Below are positions 18,788 to 28,123 of a stretch of DNA of 64,000 bases, piece after piece. Source of the DNA: Qipengyuania sp. JC766 (GTDB taxonomy: Bacteria; Pseudomonadota; Alphaproteobacteria; Sphingomonadales; Sphingomonadaceae); assembly GCF_040717445.1 (NCBI RefSeq), contig NZ_JBFEFL010000001.1, positions 1,746,001-1,810,000 on the forward strand. The letters run 5' to 3'. How positions within the stretch are numbered: the first letter of the stretch is position 1; every line of letters starts with the position of its first letter. Position numbers and translations under genes: made by a program. The notes below the pieces were generated by a model. The model was given only the letters and a program-made list of their open reading frames with translations, did no database searches and was not told the origin of the DNA.

Positions 18788-20595
18788 CACTCGCCGACCA
18801 GTTCGCACACGGCCCAGCCGAAGGCGGGCAGGTCCAGTTTCGCGCTACCCGGCGCGGTCGGTGCCGCCGGGCATTCCCCGTCCAGCGCGCGGAGCTGCGA
18901 GATCCGCAGGCCGATTTCGACATTGCGCACGATCGGCGTGCCGCCGGTATTGAAGGCCAGCAGGACCTCCTGCCCGCTTTCGGGATCGCGGCGGATCAGG
19001 GAGAACAGCCCGGGCCCGCGGTCGAATGTGCCGATCATGCTCTCGCCCCGGCGCAGGGCCGGGCTGGCCGCGCGGACCGCCGAAAGCCGGGCGATCGTCC
19101 GATAGAGCGGGTGCGCGGTGTCGTAATTCTCGTCCGCCGTCGTCGCATCGGTGCCGAGCAGGACGTTGTCGTTGTATTCCGCCACGAGGCTGCGGAACAT
19201 GTCCTCGCGCGCCTGCTGGTCGTTGCCGTCCGACACGAAGCCCTGCTCGTCCCCATAATAGATGGTGGGAATGCCGCGGAGGGTCAGAAGCATCGCGTGG
19301 CCCAGCATGGTGCGGGCCAGCAACTCCTCCCCGCCCGCCTGCGGGTTCGCCTGCCGCACGAACATGGAGAAACGGCCCATGTCGTGATTGCCGAGGAAGG
19401 TCGGCAGGCGCAGCGCCGCCTGCGGTCCGCCCTCGTACAGCCAGTCCCCGTCCAGCAGCATGGCCAGCACCTCGGGCGTCTCCCCCCGTGCCACGACATC
19501 GGTGACGGCTGACTGGAAATGGAAATCCAGAACCGAGGGCAGCGCGTCGCGCTTCGTGTACACCGCCAGCGGGCCGGGCCGTGCGCCGTCGATATAGACC
19601 TCGCCGAAGATCAGGAAATCCGCGATCCCTCTCGCTTCGGCGCGTTCCAGCATGGCGGGCACGAAGGCCTGCCAGAATTCCGGATTGACGTGCTTGACGG
19701 TGTCGATGCGGAAACCGTCGATGCCGAACCGGTCGATCCAGCTGCCGAAGATCTCGATCATGCCCGCAACGACGCGCGGGTTCTCGGTCGCGAGATCGTC
19801 CAGGCCTGCGAAATCGCCATAGACCGCGCTTTCGCCCCACCACTCGCTGTTGCCGCGATTGTGGTAATATACGGGATCGTTGAGCCAGGCGGGAACCTTG
19901 ATGTCGCGCTCGGCCTCAGGGACCACGGGCGTGTAGGCGAAGGCCGGATCGGTCAGCCGCGCCCAGTTTTCCGGGCTTGCGTCCTCGTCGCCCGCGAAGC
20001 CGGGATTGATCCGTGCGCCGTCGGGGCCGCCCCGCGTGGAGAAGGGATAATCGGCCTTGCTGCGATAGGCGTACTCGCCTTCCGCATATCCGATGACGTC
20101 GGCGGTATGGTTGGTAATGATGTCCATGAAGACCTTCATCCCGCGCGCATGGGCGGCCTCCACGAAGGCCTTGAACTCGGCATTGGTGCCGAAATGGGGA
20201 TCGACCTGCGTGAAATCGGTTACCCAGTACCCGTGATAGCCCGCGCTTTCCTGGCCCGGATCGCCCTGGACGGGCTTGTTCTTGAAGATCGGCGCAAACC
20301 AGATCGCGGTCACGCCCATGCCCTGGATGTAATCGAGCTTGCCCGTCAGGCCCTTCAGGTCGCCGCCATGGTAGAAGCCGCGGTGTTCCGGATCGAACCC
20401 GCTTGCCATCCGGTCCGCCGGATAGCCGCCCGTGTCGTTCGCGGTATCGCCGTTGGCGAACCGGTCCGGCAGGACGAAATAGATGACCTCGTCCTCCATC
20501 GACCGCGCGGCGGCGGTGTCCGGCGTCGGTTGCGGATATGCGGGCAAGCCCGCCGCCAGTGCGGCGCAGGCGAGCAGGGTGGCGAGGTATTTCAT
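18787..20595 (-). CDS. Secreted GH13 alpha-amylase/cyclomaltodextrinase-like enzyme
   Basis: 602 residues with signal peptide (MKYLATLLACAALAAGLPAY). GH13 regions: VIYFVLPDRFANGDTAND, VFMDIITNHTADV, GFRIDTVKHVN (nucleophile), FLIFGEVYIDGA (acid/base) and LPTFLGNHDMGRF. It lacks an obvious starch-binding domain. Expected in periplasm or on the cell surface, cutting starch or maltodextrins to oligomers for GH97 and the cytoplasmic glucosidase. ATG at 20595 overlaps the upstream halogenase-like stop (ATGA). Confidence 0.92.
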   Translation of the reverse strand: MKYLATLLACAALAAGLPAYPQPTPDTAAARSMEDEVIYFVLPDRFANGDTANDTGGYPADRMASGFDPEHRGFYHGGDLKGLTGKLDYIQGMGVTAIWFAPIFKNKPVQGDPGQESAGYHGYWVTDFTQVDPHFGTNAEFKAFVEAAHARGMKVFMDIITNHTADVIGYAEGEYAYRSKADYPFSTRGGPDGARINPGFAGDEDASPENWARLTDPAFAYTPVVPEAERDIKVPAWLNDPVYYHNRGNSEWWGESAVYGDFAGLDDLATENPRVVAGMIEIFGSWIDRFGIDGFRIDTVKHVNPEFWQAFVPAMLERAEARGIADFLIFGEVYIDGARPGPLAVYTKRDALPSVLDFHFQSAVTDVVARGETPEVLAMLLDGDWLYEGGPQAALRLPTFLGNHDMGRFSMFVRQANPQAGGEELLARTMLGHAMLLTLRGIPTIYYGDEQGFVSDGNDQQAREDMFRSLVAEYNDNVLLGTDATTADENYDTAHPLYRTIARLSAVRAASPALRRGESMIGTFDRGPGLFSLIRRDPESGQEVLLAFNTGGTPIVRNVEIGLRISQLRALDGECPAAPTAPGSAKLDLPAFGWAVCELVGE

Positions 20596-22124
20596 TGGAC
20601 TGTCTCCGGCGCGCGGGCAGGCGCGCTGTCTCGCGGCATGCAGTAATCTCGCAGGAAAGGCGCGTGGCCCGGCATCGTGTCCACGATCCGGCCGATCTGC
20701 GTCTCGATCCGGTCGAGGAAGGCTTTCAGCTCCGCCGGATCCCGCCGGTCGGCGATCGGGTGCCAGCGTTCGGGCAGGATGCCCTGCCCGACGAACACCT
20801 GCAGCCAGCCGGGCAGCGTGAACAGCTCCTCGTGCTCGCGGTGGATGAAACCGGCGCTGCGGAACTGCTCGATCTTCGCCGACAGCGTATCCGGCAGTTC
20901 CATGGCGCGGCAGGCATCCCAGAACGGCTCGCCCACCCGTCCGTTGGCGGCGTAATGCAGGATCAGGAAGTCCCTGATGCGGGTCCATTCGAACTGCGCC
21001 TGGCGGTTGAACTCGTCCGCCAGCGCCGGCTGCCCGTCGCGTCCCGGCAGCATGGCCACGAACCGGGCGATGGACGACTGGATCAGATGGATGCTGGTGG
21101 ATTCGAGCGGCTCCATGAAGCCGGCCGAGAGACCCAGCGCGAGGCAGTTGCCGATCCACTGGCGCCGCCGCATGCCGGTGGTGAAGCTCAGACGGTTCGG
21201 CTCCGCCTGCGGCTCTCCATCGATCGTGCTCAGGAGCAGATCGAGCGCTTTTTCCGCACTCATGTGTACGCTGGAATAGACGTGACCGTTACCGATCCGG
21301 TGCTGTAGCGGGATGCGCCACTGCCACCCCGCCGGCCTCGCCGTCGCCCGCGTATAGGGCGTGAATTCGCCCTTCATGGTGCTCGGAACCGCGACCGCGC
21401 TGTCGCACGGGAGCCAGTGACTCCAGTCCTCGAACCCCGCGCCCAGCGCCCCCTCGATCAGCAGCGCCCTGAACCCCGTACAGTCGATGAAGAAGTCGCC
21501 CTCGATCGTCCGGCCATCCTCCAGCCGGACGCTACGGATCACGTCCTTTCCGGCGGAAACCTCGACCTTCGCGACGATGCCTTCCAGCCTCTCGACACCC
21601 GACTTTTCAGCCAGATTACGCAGGTACCGCGCATAGAGCGAGGCATCGAAATGGTACGCCCAGGGCATGTCCGGCGCCGGCTTCCCCGGCTGCGTCGCCC
21701 ACATTCCCATCCGGTTTGCGCGCGCCGCCCGCTCGTTCAGCGAATACGCCCGAAGGTCCCCGGCCGCCCCGGAAGCCCGGGCTTTCAGCCAGTAATGGTG
21801 AAAGGGAACCAGCCCCCCGCCCTCGCCCACATTGCCGAAAGCGTGCATGTAGCTCGAACCCTCGCCGGTCCAGCCGGCGAACTCGATCCCGAGCTTGAAC
21901 GTACCCTTGGTTTCACGAAGGAATTCCGCCTCGTCGATGCCGAGCGCACGGTTGAAGATGCGGATCTGAGGAATGGTCGCTTCGCCCACCCCGACGGTCC
22001 CGATCGCTTCTGATTCGACCAGGGTGATCTTCGAAGCCGTCAGCTTCGACAGGGCCGCCGCCGCCATCCAGCCTGCGGTCCCGCCTCCTACGATGACGAT
22101 CCTCGTGACAGGCTCCTCGTTCAT
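20592..22124 (-). CDS. Flavin-dependent tryptophan halogenase-like protein (first of two)
   Basis: 510 residues. FAD motif IVIVGGGTAGWMAAAAL, active-site lysine segment GTFKLGIEFAGW, halogenase signature WQWRIP, and GLSAGFMEPLESTSIHLIQ. About the same architecture as the copy at 12676 but clearly diverged from it, so this is not a recent duplication. ATG at 22124 has a strong ribosome site (GGAAAGAGGG). It follows the TonB receptor by 61 bp. In this context its substrate could be a receptor-imported aromatic compound or a peptide; not known. Confidence 0.87.
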   Translation of the reverse strand: MNEEPVTRIVIVGGGTAGWMAAAALSKLTASKITLVESEAIGTVGVGEATIPQIRIFNRALGIDEAEFLRETKGTFKLGIEFAGWTGEGSSYMHAFGNVGEGGGLVPFHHYWLKARASGAAGDLRAYSLNERAARANRMGMWATQPGKPAPDMPWAYHFDASLYARYLRNLAEKSGVERLEGIVAKVEVSAGKDVIRSVRLEDGRTIEGDFFIDCTGFRALLIEGALGAGFEDWSHWLPCDSAVAVPSTMKGEFTPYTRATARPAGWQWRIPLQHRIGNGHVYSSVHMSAEKALDLLLSTIDGEPQAEPNRLSFTTGMRRRQWIGNCLALGLSAGFMEPLESTSIHLIQSSIARFVAMLPGRDGQPALADEFNRQAQFEWTRIRDFLILHYAANGRVGEPFWDACRAMELPDTLSAKIEQFRSAGFIHREHEELFTLPGWLQVFVGQGILPERWHPIADRRDPAELKAFLDRIETQIGRIVDTMPGHAPFLRDYCMPRDSAPARAPETVQ

Positions 22125-22185
22125 GCGCGTCCCTCTTTCCGGCAATGCCGGCCGGCCCCGGTCACCGACCGGGGCCGGCGATGCG

Positions 22186-24993
22186 TCACTGGAACTTGTA
22201 GGTGAAGCCCGCGAGGAAGCGACGGCCGTAGATCTGGTAATCCACCACCTGCAGCCGTTCGGCACCGACCGAAGCGAAACGCTCGTCCGTCAGGTTCTGG
22301 CCCTGCAGGTAGAGCGACAGGCCTTCCAGCGCGGAACCGGGCTGGAAGTCATAGCCGATCTGCGCATCTACGATCGTCTCGCCAAGCGCCGTCCGGCGAA
22401 CGGGCGAGCCGCCGAAGCCGGTGAAATCGCCAAGGAAGGACGAGCGATAGCGGACGCTGCCACGCGCGTTGAAGCCGTCCTTCTCGAAATAGCCGGTCCC
22501 GTTGATGACCCATTCCGAATAACCCGGGATCTGCGTTTCGTTGCCGGCGGCATCCTCGACATTCGTCTTGGTGTAGCTGGCCCCGCCTGTCACGCCGAAC
22601 CCTTCCAGCGCCGGGATGATGTCGCCGAACGGCATCGTCAGGGCCAGTTCCGCTCCGTAAAGGTCGCCGCCGCCAGTGTTGATCGGCGCATCGAGCGTGC
22701 CGAGCGAAGGCAGGTTCGGGAATGCGTCCGCCCCGGTCGGCTCCGGGAAGCCAACATAGTCGAAAGCGAACCGGCCGTTGAAAATGAAGCTCTTGATGTC
22801 CTTGTAGAACAGCTGGAGCGCCACGACGCCGCCCTGCCCGAAATACTGCTCGATGTTGAAATCGGCAGCGTTCGCCCGGTACGGCCTAAGGAACGGGTTG
22901 CCGCCACCGCCGCGAATGATGCCGCCGGGGACTGCGTTGTCGATGCCGTACCCGATCGAGAGCCGCGTATCATCCAGACGGGACCGCATGATCTCGCGAG
23001 CGGCGGCCACGCGAATGACCGTGTCGCTCGCGAGGCGCAGCGAGAGGTTCGCGCTCGGCAGGACATCCCAGTAGCTGTCACCGAACGTCCGCTCTTCCGG
23101 ACCTGCCGGCGAGAAGATGAAGCCGGTAGACTTCTGTTCGGTGTGAATCACCTGCACGCCGAAATTGCCGGTAAGCGTGGCGCTGCCCATCTCCTGCTCG
23201 ATATTGGCCTGCAGATAGGCGGTCATCAGATCTTCGTTGATCGTGTAGCCCTTGCCTAGGACGTCGGCCGCCGCGTTCGGGCCGGTCGCGACGCGAGGCT
23301 CGAGCACCAGGATGCCCGCATCGATCAGGTCGCGCGGGTCGTAGCTCACGACCGGGCCCAGACCGAGATAGCTGAGGTCGGTCGCGCGTAGCAGGAACTG
23401 CGCGGGAATGGCGGCGGTCAGCGCGCTATTGGGCAGGCGTACGAATGCCTCGTCGGGCGTAAGGCTCTTCTCGCGCGTCGTGTAGTTCATGCCGAACTGG
23501 ATGCCGCTGATGAAGCTGTCCTCCAGTTCCTTCTCCACCTCGACTCTGAACTGGAAGAGCTCGTCGTCCACGATCCGGTTGTTGGAGTAACCGGCCTGGG
23601 GAACGGGACCGCCGCCCCATCCCAGCGGATCGGTCAGCACGATAAGGTTGGGATCGCCGTAATTCAGCGTCGGATCGAAGACCGTACCCGTCAGGCCGGA
23701 CACGAAGCCGATCGAATCGGACGGGCTCGTCCCGTCGCCCTGGGGATCGCCGCCATCACCGTTGAAGCCGGTACCTGCATAGCTTTCGAGGCTGAGCTCG
23801 TTGCGGTCGGTACGCGAATATCCGAAATCGAAGAACGCGTTCCATCCGTCATTGCCGTTATGGTTCACGTTGAACCCGAAGGAATACAGATCGGCCTCAC
23901 GCTGGAAGACGTCGTTGCGCACGACACCGCGCACATCCTCGAAGCGGCCCGATGTGGCAAAACCGTCCTCGACCGTGCCAGTCGCCGGATCGAAGGGATC
24001 GGTATCGAAGCCCCCGCCGAAGGCCAGCGGCAATTCGATGCCGCGCTTCGTCTGGTCGTCGTCGAAGTTCGAATAGAACCCGTCCAGCGTGACGACGATG
24101 GTATCGGTGGGCTCCACTTGAAGCGTGCTATTGAGACCGAACCGCTTCAGCTGGGTCGAGGTGACGTAGCTCTTCGATCCGCCGATCACCGACGGCGATG
24201 CGGCGGTGCCGTCTCCGGCATATCCCCAGGCATTGAATTCCTGCAACTGGTACGGCTCGTCGACATAGGAAGCAGCAAGCGACAGGCCGATCGTGTCGTC
24301 GGCGAACTGGTCCACATAGGCCGCATTCAATCGATAGCCGAACTCCTTGGAGCCTGCGTTGAGCGCGCCGATGTCGGCCCAGCTTCCGCGGGCACCGAAG
24401 GCAAGGACGCGGCGATTGACTTCCAGCGGACGGATGGTGCGGATATCGATCGTTCCGACAAGACCCTGACCCACCAGCGAGGCGGTCGGCGACTTGTAGA
24501 CCACGACCTGGTTCACGACCTCGGAGGGATACTGGTCGAGTTCGACCGAGCGGTTGTCGCTGGTCGTCGTCTGCTCGCGCCCGTTGAGCAGCGTCTGGGA
24601 GAAATCGGGACCGAAACCGCGAATGGCGACCACATTGGCGCGCCCGTTCAGGCGCTGGGAAGTAAGACCCGGCAAGCGGGCAATCGATTCGCCGATGGAC
24701 GCGTCGGGCAGCTTTCCGATGTCCTCGGCAGTGACCGATTCCACGATCTGGTCGCTGTTGCGCTTTTCCGCGATGGCGCTTTCGAGCGATGCGCGAAAGC
24801 CCTCGACGATGATGATCGTGCCATCGGCTTCGTCGGGATCGGTGACCGGGCGGCCCTCGTCTTCCTGTTCGGGCGTGTCCGGCTGGGTGGTCTGCGCATA
24901 GGCGACCGGAGAGAGGCCCATGCCCCCCGAAACCAGAGCCAGTGCGAAGGCAGTCTTGCTGACGCCATTGCTAAGCGCAGTGCGAATTTTCAT
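22186..24993 (-). CDS. TonB-dependent receptor (alpha-glucan/maltooligosaccharide uptake, predicted)
   Basis: 935 residues: signal peptide (to about residue 33, SPVAYA), a short linker, the plug domain with the IVESVTAEDIGKLPDASIGE motif and SIARLPGLTSQRLNGRA typical of the sphingomonad/Caulobacter carbohydrate TonB-receptor subfamily, then a 22-stranded barrel with TonB_dep_Rec motif and terminal aromatic (FLAGFTYKFQ). ATG at 24993 is preceded by AGGGA and is preferred over the upstream in-frame start at 25089. First gene of the minus-strand operon and divergent from a LacI regulator. Substrate specificity is inferred from the downstream amylase and glucosidases. Confidence 0.93.
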   Translation of the reverse strand: MKIRTALSNGVSKTAFALALVSGGMGLSPVAYAQTTQPDTPEQEDEGRPVTDPDEADGTIIIVEGFRASLESAIAEKRNSDQIVESVTAEDIGKLPDASIGESIARLPGLTSQRLNGRANVVAIRGFGPDFSQTLLNGREQTTTSDNRSVELDQYPSEVVNQVVVYKSPTASLVGQGLVGTIDIRTIRPLEVNRRVLAFGARGSWADIGALNAGSKEFGYRLNAAYVDQFADDTIGLSLAASYVDEPYQLQEFNAWGYAGDGTAASPSVIGGSKSYVTSTQLKRFGLNSTLQVEPTDTIVVTLDGFYSNFDDDQTKRGIELPLAFGGGFDTDPFDPATGTVEDGFATSGRFEDVRGVVRNDVFQREADLYSFGFNVNHNGNDGWNAFFDFGYSRTDRNELSLESYAGTGFNGDGGDPQGDGTSPSDSIGFVSGLTGTVFDPTLNYGDPNLIVLTDPLGWGGGPVPQAGYSNNRIVDDELFQFRVEVEKELEDSFISGIQFGMNYTTREKSLTPDEAFVRLPNSALTAAIPAQFLLRATDLSYLGLGPVVSYDPRDLIDAGILVLEPRVATGPNAAADVLGKGYTINEDLMTAYLQANIEQEMGSATLTGNFGVQVIHTEQKSTGFIFSPAGPEERTFGDSYWDVLPSANLSLRLASDTVIRVAAAREIMRSRLDDTRLSIGYGIDNAVPGGIIRGGGGNPFLRPYRANAADFNIEQYFGQGGVVALQLFYKDIKSFIFNGRFAFDYVGFPEPTGADAFPNLPSLGTLDAPINTGGGDLYGAELALTMPFGDIIPALEGFGVTGGASYTKTNVEDAAGNETQIPGYSEWVINGTGYFEKDGFNARGSVRYRSSFLGDFTGFGGSPVRRTALGETIVDAQIGYDFQPGSALEGLSLYLQGQNLTDERFASVGAERLQVVDYQIYGRRFLAGFTYKFQ

Positions 24994-25125
24994 CGATTTT
25001 CCCTCTCGATCCTCGGGGTTCTCATCGAACCCTTCCATCCCATCGGACCCGGGAGCGCTTTTGTGCGGTGCGTCTCTCCTGCCCTGCACAATTGATAAGG
25101 CCGACGGGCGGATCGCGGATAGTCA

Positions 25126-25143
25126 GCATACGTATACGTTTGC
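25126..25143 (+). promoter_or_regulatory. Palindromic operator for the LacI-family regulator
   Basis: GCATACGTATACGTTTGC is an 18-bp palindrome with a single mismatched pair, around the core ACGTATACGT. It sits in the divergent interval 24994-25358 between the TonB receptor and LacI genes, about 130 bp upstream of the receptor start. Such CpG-centred palindromes are the usual operator type of LacI-family proteins. The remainder of this 365-bp interval shows no further gene. Confidence 0.6.
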
Positions 25144-25358
25144 CGGCGGCCGGGTAGGCCAGACGTCGAAAAGCGTTAATTTCCAGAGCCTTATAGGTCC
25201 AATTTTGCCGGCTTCCGGCCGTCTCCGCCCAGCATGACAGGACATGCGCCGGGGCCAGCCTGGCAGGGTTCATCCCGCGCCATCAATTGCCAACAAATGA
25301 CAGGGCCAGTACAGTCCGGCCAAAGAGCGAGACGATCGCCATATTCCGGGAGAGCATA

Positions 25359-26399
25359 TTGGGTCGCGCGCCAACAGGCAGGCCTACCAGCTTCGATATC
25401 GCGTATCTCGCGGGCGTGTCGCAACCGACAGTCAGCCGCGCCTTGCGCGGCGACAAGGCAGTGAGCGCCCAGACTCGGGAGAAGATCGAGCGGATTGCGC
25501 GCGAACTGAATTACGCGGTCGACAAGAACGCCTCGTCGCTGCGCTCGCAGCGTTCCAACACGATCGCGCTCCTTTTCTTCGAAGACCCGACGCCCGACGA
25601 AAGCATGATCAACCCGTTCTTCCTGGCCATGCTGGGATCGATCACGCGGGCCTGCGCCAACCGGGGTCTCGACCTCCTGATTTCCTTCCAGGCGATGGAA
25701 GATAACTGGCACGTGCAGTACCAGGACAGCCACCGCGCTGACGGCCTCATCCTGCTCGGTTACGGCGACTACCAGCAGTACCAGCAACGGCTGGAGCAAC
25801 TGCGCGACCAGGGCACGCATTTCGCCAGGTGGGGCTCCGTAAGCAGCGACGATAGCGGCTCGACCATCGGTTCGGACAATCTGGGAGCCGGCAGGCTGGC
25901 GGGCGAACACCTCCTCGCTCGCGGCAGGCGCAGGATCGCCTTTCTCGGTCACGCGGACGATCATTATCCCGAATTCGCGCATCGCTACCGCGGGTTCTGC
26001 GATGCACTGCGGGGCGCAGGCATCGATCCCGATCCGCGGCTGCAGCACGATGCCATCACGACCGAGCAGGCCGGATATGCCGCGGCCAAGGCACTGATAG
26101 CGATGGAAGTTCCGTTCGACGGCGTCTTTGCCGCGAGCGACCTGATCGCCATTGGCGCGATGCGCGCCCTTTCCGAAGCCGGCCTCCGGATCCCCGAAGA
26201 CATCGCGATCATGGGGTTCGACAACATCCCGGCCGCTGGCCTGACCACGCCGCCACTGACCACGATCATGCAGGATACGAAGGGTGCAGGCCGCAGGCTG
26301 GTGGAAACGCTTCTCGCCCATATCGAGGGGCGGGAACCGCCCGATCCCCGGCTTCCGACCGAGCTGATCGAACGCGCAAGCACCGCGCCCGCCACCTGA
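25359..26399 (+). CDS. LacI-family transcriptional regulator of the alpha-glucan locus
   Basis: 346 residues from the TTG at 25359. N-terminal helix-turn-helix TSFDIAYLAGVSQPTVSRAL plus hinge helix, then a periplasmic-binding-protein-like sensor (IALLFFEDPTP, RADGLILLGYG, GVFAASDLIAIGAMRAL, IAIMGFDNIPAAGLT). I chose TTG at 25359 because GGGAG lies 6 bases upstream and it places the HTH about 10 residues from the N-terminus as in the family; a TTG at 25287 would add 24 residues without a ribosome site. Probably represses the divergent receptor operon and the following transporter and is released by a maltooligosaccharide. Confidence 0.88.
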   Translation: MGRAPTGRPTSFDIAYLAGVSQPTVSRALRGDKAVSAQTREKIERIARELNYAVDKNASSLRSQRSNTIALLFFEDPTPDESMINPFFLAMLGSITRACANRGLDLLISFQAMEDNWHVQYQDSHRADGLILLGYGDYQQYQQRLEQLRDQGTHFARWGSVSSDDSGSTIGSDNLGAGRLAGEHLLARGRRRIAFLGHADDHYPEFAHRYRGFCDALRGAGIDPDPRLQHDAITTEQAGYAAAKALIAMEVPFDGVFAASDLIAIGAMRALSEAGLRIPEDIAIMGFDNIPAAGLTTPPLTTIMQDTKGAGRRLVETLLAHIEGREPPDPRLPTELIERASTAPAT

Positions 26400-26412
26400 A
26401 CCGCAGGCACTA

Positions 26413-26428
26413 CATTCGTATGCGTCTT
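26413..26428 (+). promoter_or_regulatory. Possible second, degenerate LacI operator
   Basis: CATTCGTATGCGTCTT matches 12 of 16 positions of the core at 25127-25142 and keeps both CG steps at the same spacing. It lies about 85 bp upstream of the MFS transporter start. A weak site; chance match is possible. Confidence 0.3.
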
Positions 26429-26512
26429 GGCGTCTTCCTCCCGCCGTGCCAGCAAGCGCGATGGAGAGAGGCAGGCTGAAGCCCGCCCCTGCAATCGGGA
26501 GGGTGAACAGCG

Positions 26513-28012
26513 ATGGAAAAGCCGCGTCAGGGCTTCGGGGGCCTGTGGAACATAAGCTTCGGATTCTTCGGGATCCAGATCGGCTTCGTCCTGCAGAATT
26601 CCAACATGAGCCGGATATTCCAGACCGTCGGCGCTTCTCTCGACGATCTGCCGGCCCTCTGGGTCGCGGCACCTCTGACCGGCCTGATCGTCCAGCCGAT
26701 CATCGGCTACCTGTCGGACAGGACCTGGAACCGTCTCGGGCGTCGGAGACCCTACTTCCTTACCGGCGCGATATTCGCGGCCCTGTCGCTTTTCCTGATG
26801 CCGCTCGCACCTGCTTTTGCAGCGCCGCTCGTTTTCGCCGCAGCCCTGCTCTGGGTCCTGGACGCGTCGCTGAATATCTCGATGGAGCCCTTTCGCGCCT
26901 TCGTCGGGGATATGCTCGACCGTTCGCAGCATGCCGTCGGCTACGCCGTGCAAACCGCCTTTATCGGCGCAGGTGCGGTCACGGCGGCGATCTTTCCCTG
27001 GTTTCTCGAACAGCTGGGTGTCAGCAACGTCGCACCGCCCGGCGAAATTCCGGACACCGTCCGCTGGAGCTTCTGGGCGGGCGGCGTCGCCCTGTTCCTC
27101 GCCATTGGCTGGACCGTGGCGAGCACGCGTGAATATTCGCCGGAGGAAATGGCGGCCTTCGATGCCGAGGCGGACGTGGCAACCGAAGAAACCGTGCGCG
27201 CATTGTCGGCGAAAACTTACGGCACCGCCGCGGTCTGGGCGGCGCTTGGTGCAGGCGTACTGCTGGTCGTCGCCCCATTCGATCTAGAGAAGGAAATCTA
27301 CCTGCTCGGCGCGCTTCTTGCGTCCTACGGCCTATTGAGCGCATTCGCGATTTCGCAGGCGCGCCAAGGACGGTCGGCGAACATGCTTTCGACGATCGTC
27401 GGCGATTTCTCCGGAATGCCGGATGTCATGAAGCGGTTGGCAGTCGTCCAGTTCTTCAGCTGGTCGGCGCTTTTCATCATGTGGATCTATTCTGGCCCCA
27501 TCGTCTCGCAATATTTCTACGGCAGCGCAGACCCGGCCACGGCCGCCTACAATGAGGGCGCGAACTGGTGGAACCTGATCTACACCGTGCAGAACGCGGT
27601 AGCTGCCGTTGCCGCCCTCTTCCTGCTGCCATTCCTGTCCAGACGGATCGGCAAGGCCTACACCCACCTTGCTTGCCTAATGACCGGTGCGCTGGGATTC
27701 CTGGGCTTTTTCGTCCTTCGCGATCCGAACCTGCTGATCGTATGCGAAGTCCTGAAGGGGATCGCTTGGGCATCGATCCTGGCCATGCCCTATGCCATCC
27801 TCGCTTCTAACCTGCCGCAGAAGAAGCTCGGCATCTACATGGGCCTGTTCAACATATTCATCGTGGTCCCGCAGCTGCTGGTCGCCACGCTGATGGGATC
27901 GGTGATGAATGCCTTTTTCCCGGGCGAACCGATCTGGACGATGCTGTTCGCAGCCGCGGCCTGGGCATTCGCCGGGCTCTTCATGCTCCGCGTACGCAAC
28001 GCCGCCGGCTGA
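26513..28012 (+). CDS. MFS sugar transporter (maltose/glucoside type)
   Basis: 499 residues with about 12 hydrophobic helices. Contains the MFS A-loop-like motif GYLSDRTWNRLGRRRPYFLTG and helix segments with DASLNISMEPFRAFVGDML, typical of the sucrose/maltose (SLC45/GPH-like) group. Start ATG has GGGAGGG upstream. It follows the LacI gene by 113 bp and faces away from the receptor operon. In Caulobacter and relatives such MFS proteins carry maltose across the inner membrane, which fits this locus: outer membrane by the TonB receptor, inner membrane by this protein. Confidence 0.88.
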   Translation: MEKPRQGFGGLWNISFGFFGIQIGFVLQNSNMSRIFQTVGASLDDLPALWVAAPLTGLIVQPIIGYLSDRTWNRLGRRRPYFLTGAIFAALSLFLMPLAPAFAAPLVFAAALLWVLDASLNISMEPFRAFVGDMLDRSQHAVGYAVQTAFIGAGAVTAAIFPWFLEQLGVSNVAPPGEIPDTVRWSFWAGGVALFLAIGWTVASTREYSPEEMAAFDAEADVATEETVRALSAKTYGTAAVWAALGAGVLLVVAPFDLEKEIYLLGALLASYGLLSAFAISQARQGRSANMLSTIVGDFSGMPDVMKRLAVVQFFSWSALFIMWIYSGPIVSQYFYGSADPATAAYNEGANWWNLIYTVQNAVAAVAALFLLPFLSRRIGKAYTHLACLMTGALGFLGFFVLRDPNLLIVCEVLKGIAWASILAMPYAILASNLPQKKLGIYMGLFNIFIVVPQLLVATLMGSVMNAFFPGEPIWTMLFAAAAWAFAGLFMLRVRNAAG

Positions 28013-28069
28013 CCGCCGAACTTAAGGTGCTGCAGGAAAAACTGGCCCCAAACGGTTTGCGAATGCGAT

Positions 28070-28083
28070 TGGTAGCGCTATCA
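28070..28083 (+). promoter_or_regulatory. Xylose-type operator upstream of the GH43-xylB-xylA operon
   Basis: TGGTAGCGCTATCA is an imperfect 14-bp palindrome (TGRTAGCGCTAYCA) located 40 bp upstream of the GH43 start. It closely resembles the TGGTAGCGCTA-type operator reported for the Caulobacter xylose repressor of the LacI family. No such repressor is encoded next to it, so the regulator would be elsewhere in the genome. Confidence 0.55.
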
Positions 28084-28123
28084 TCACTCCGAAGCTCGAT
28101 AGAAGCGAAAGAGGAGAACGAGG

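Noticed and set aside
17255-19105. 616-codon plus-strand frame
   Set aside because: Antisense of the alpha-glucosidase; residue pattern is that of a complementary frame.
25191-26672. 493-codon minus-strand frame
   Set aside because: Antisense of the LacI regulator, whose HTH and sensor motifs are clear.
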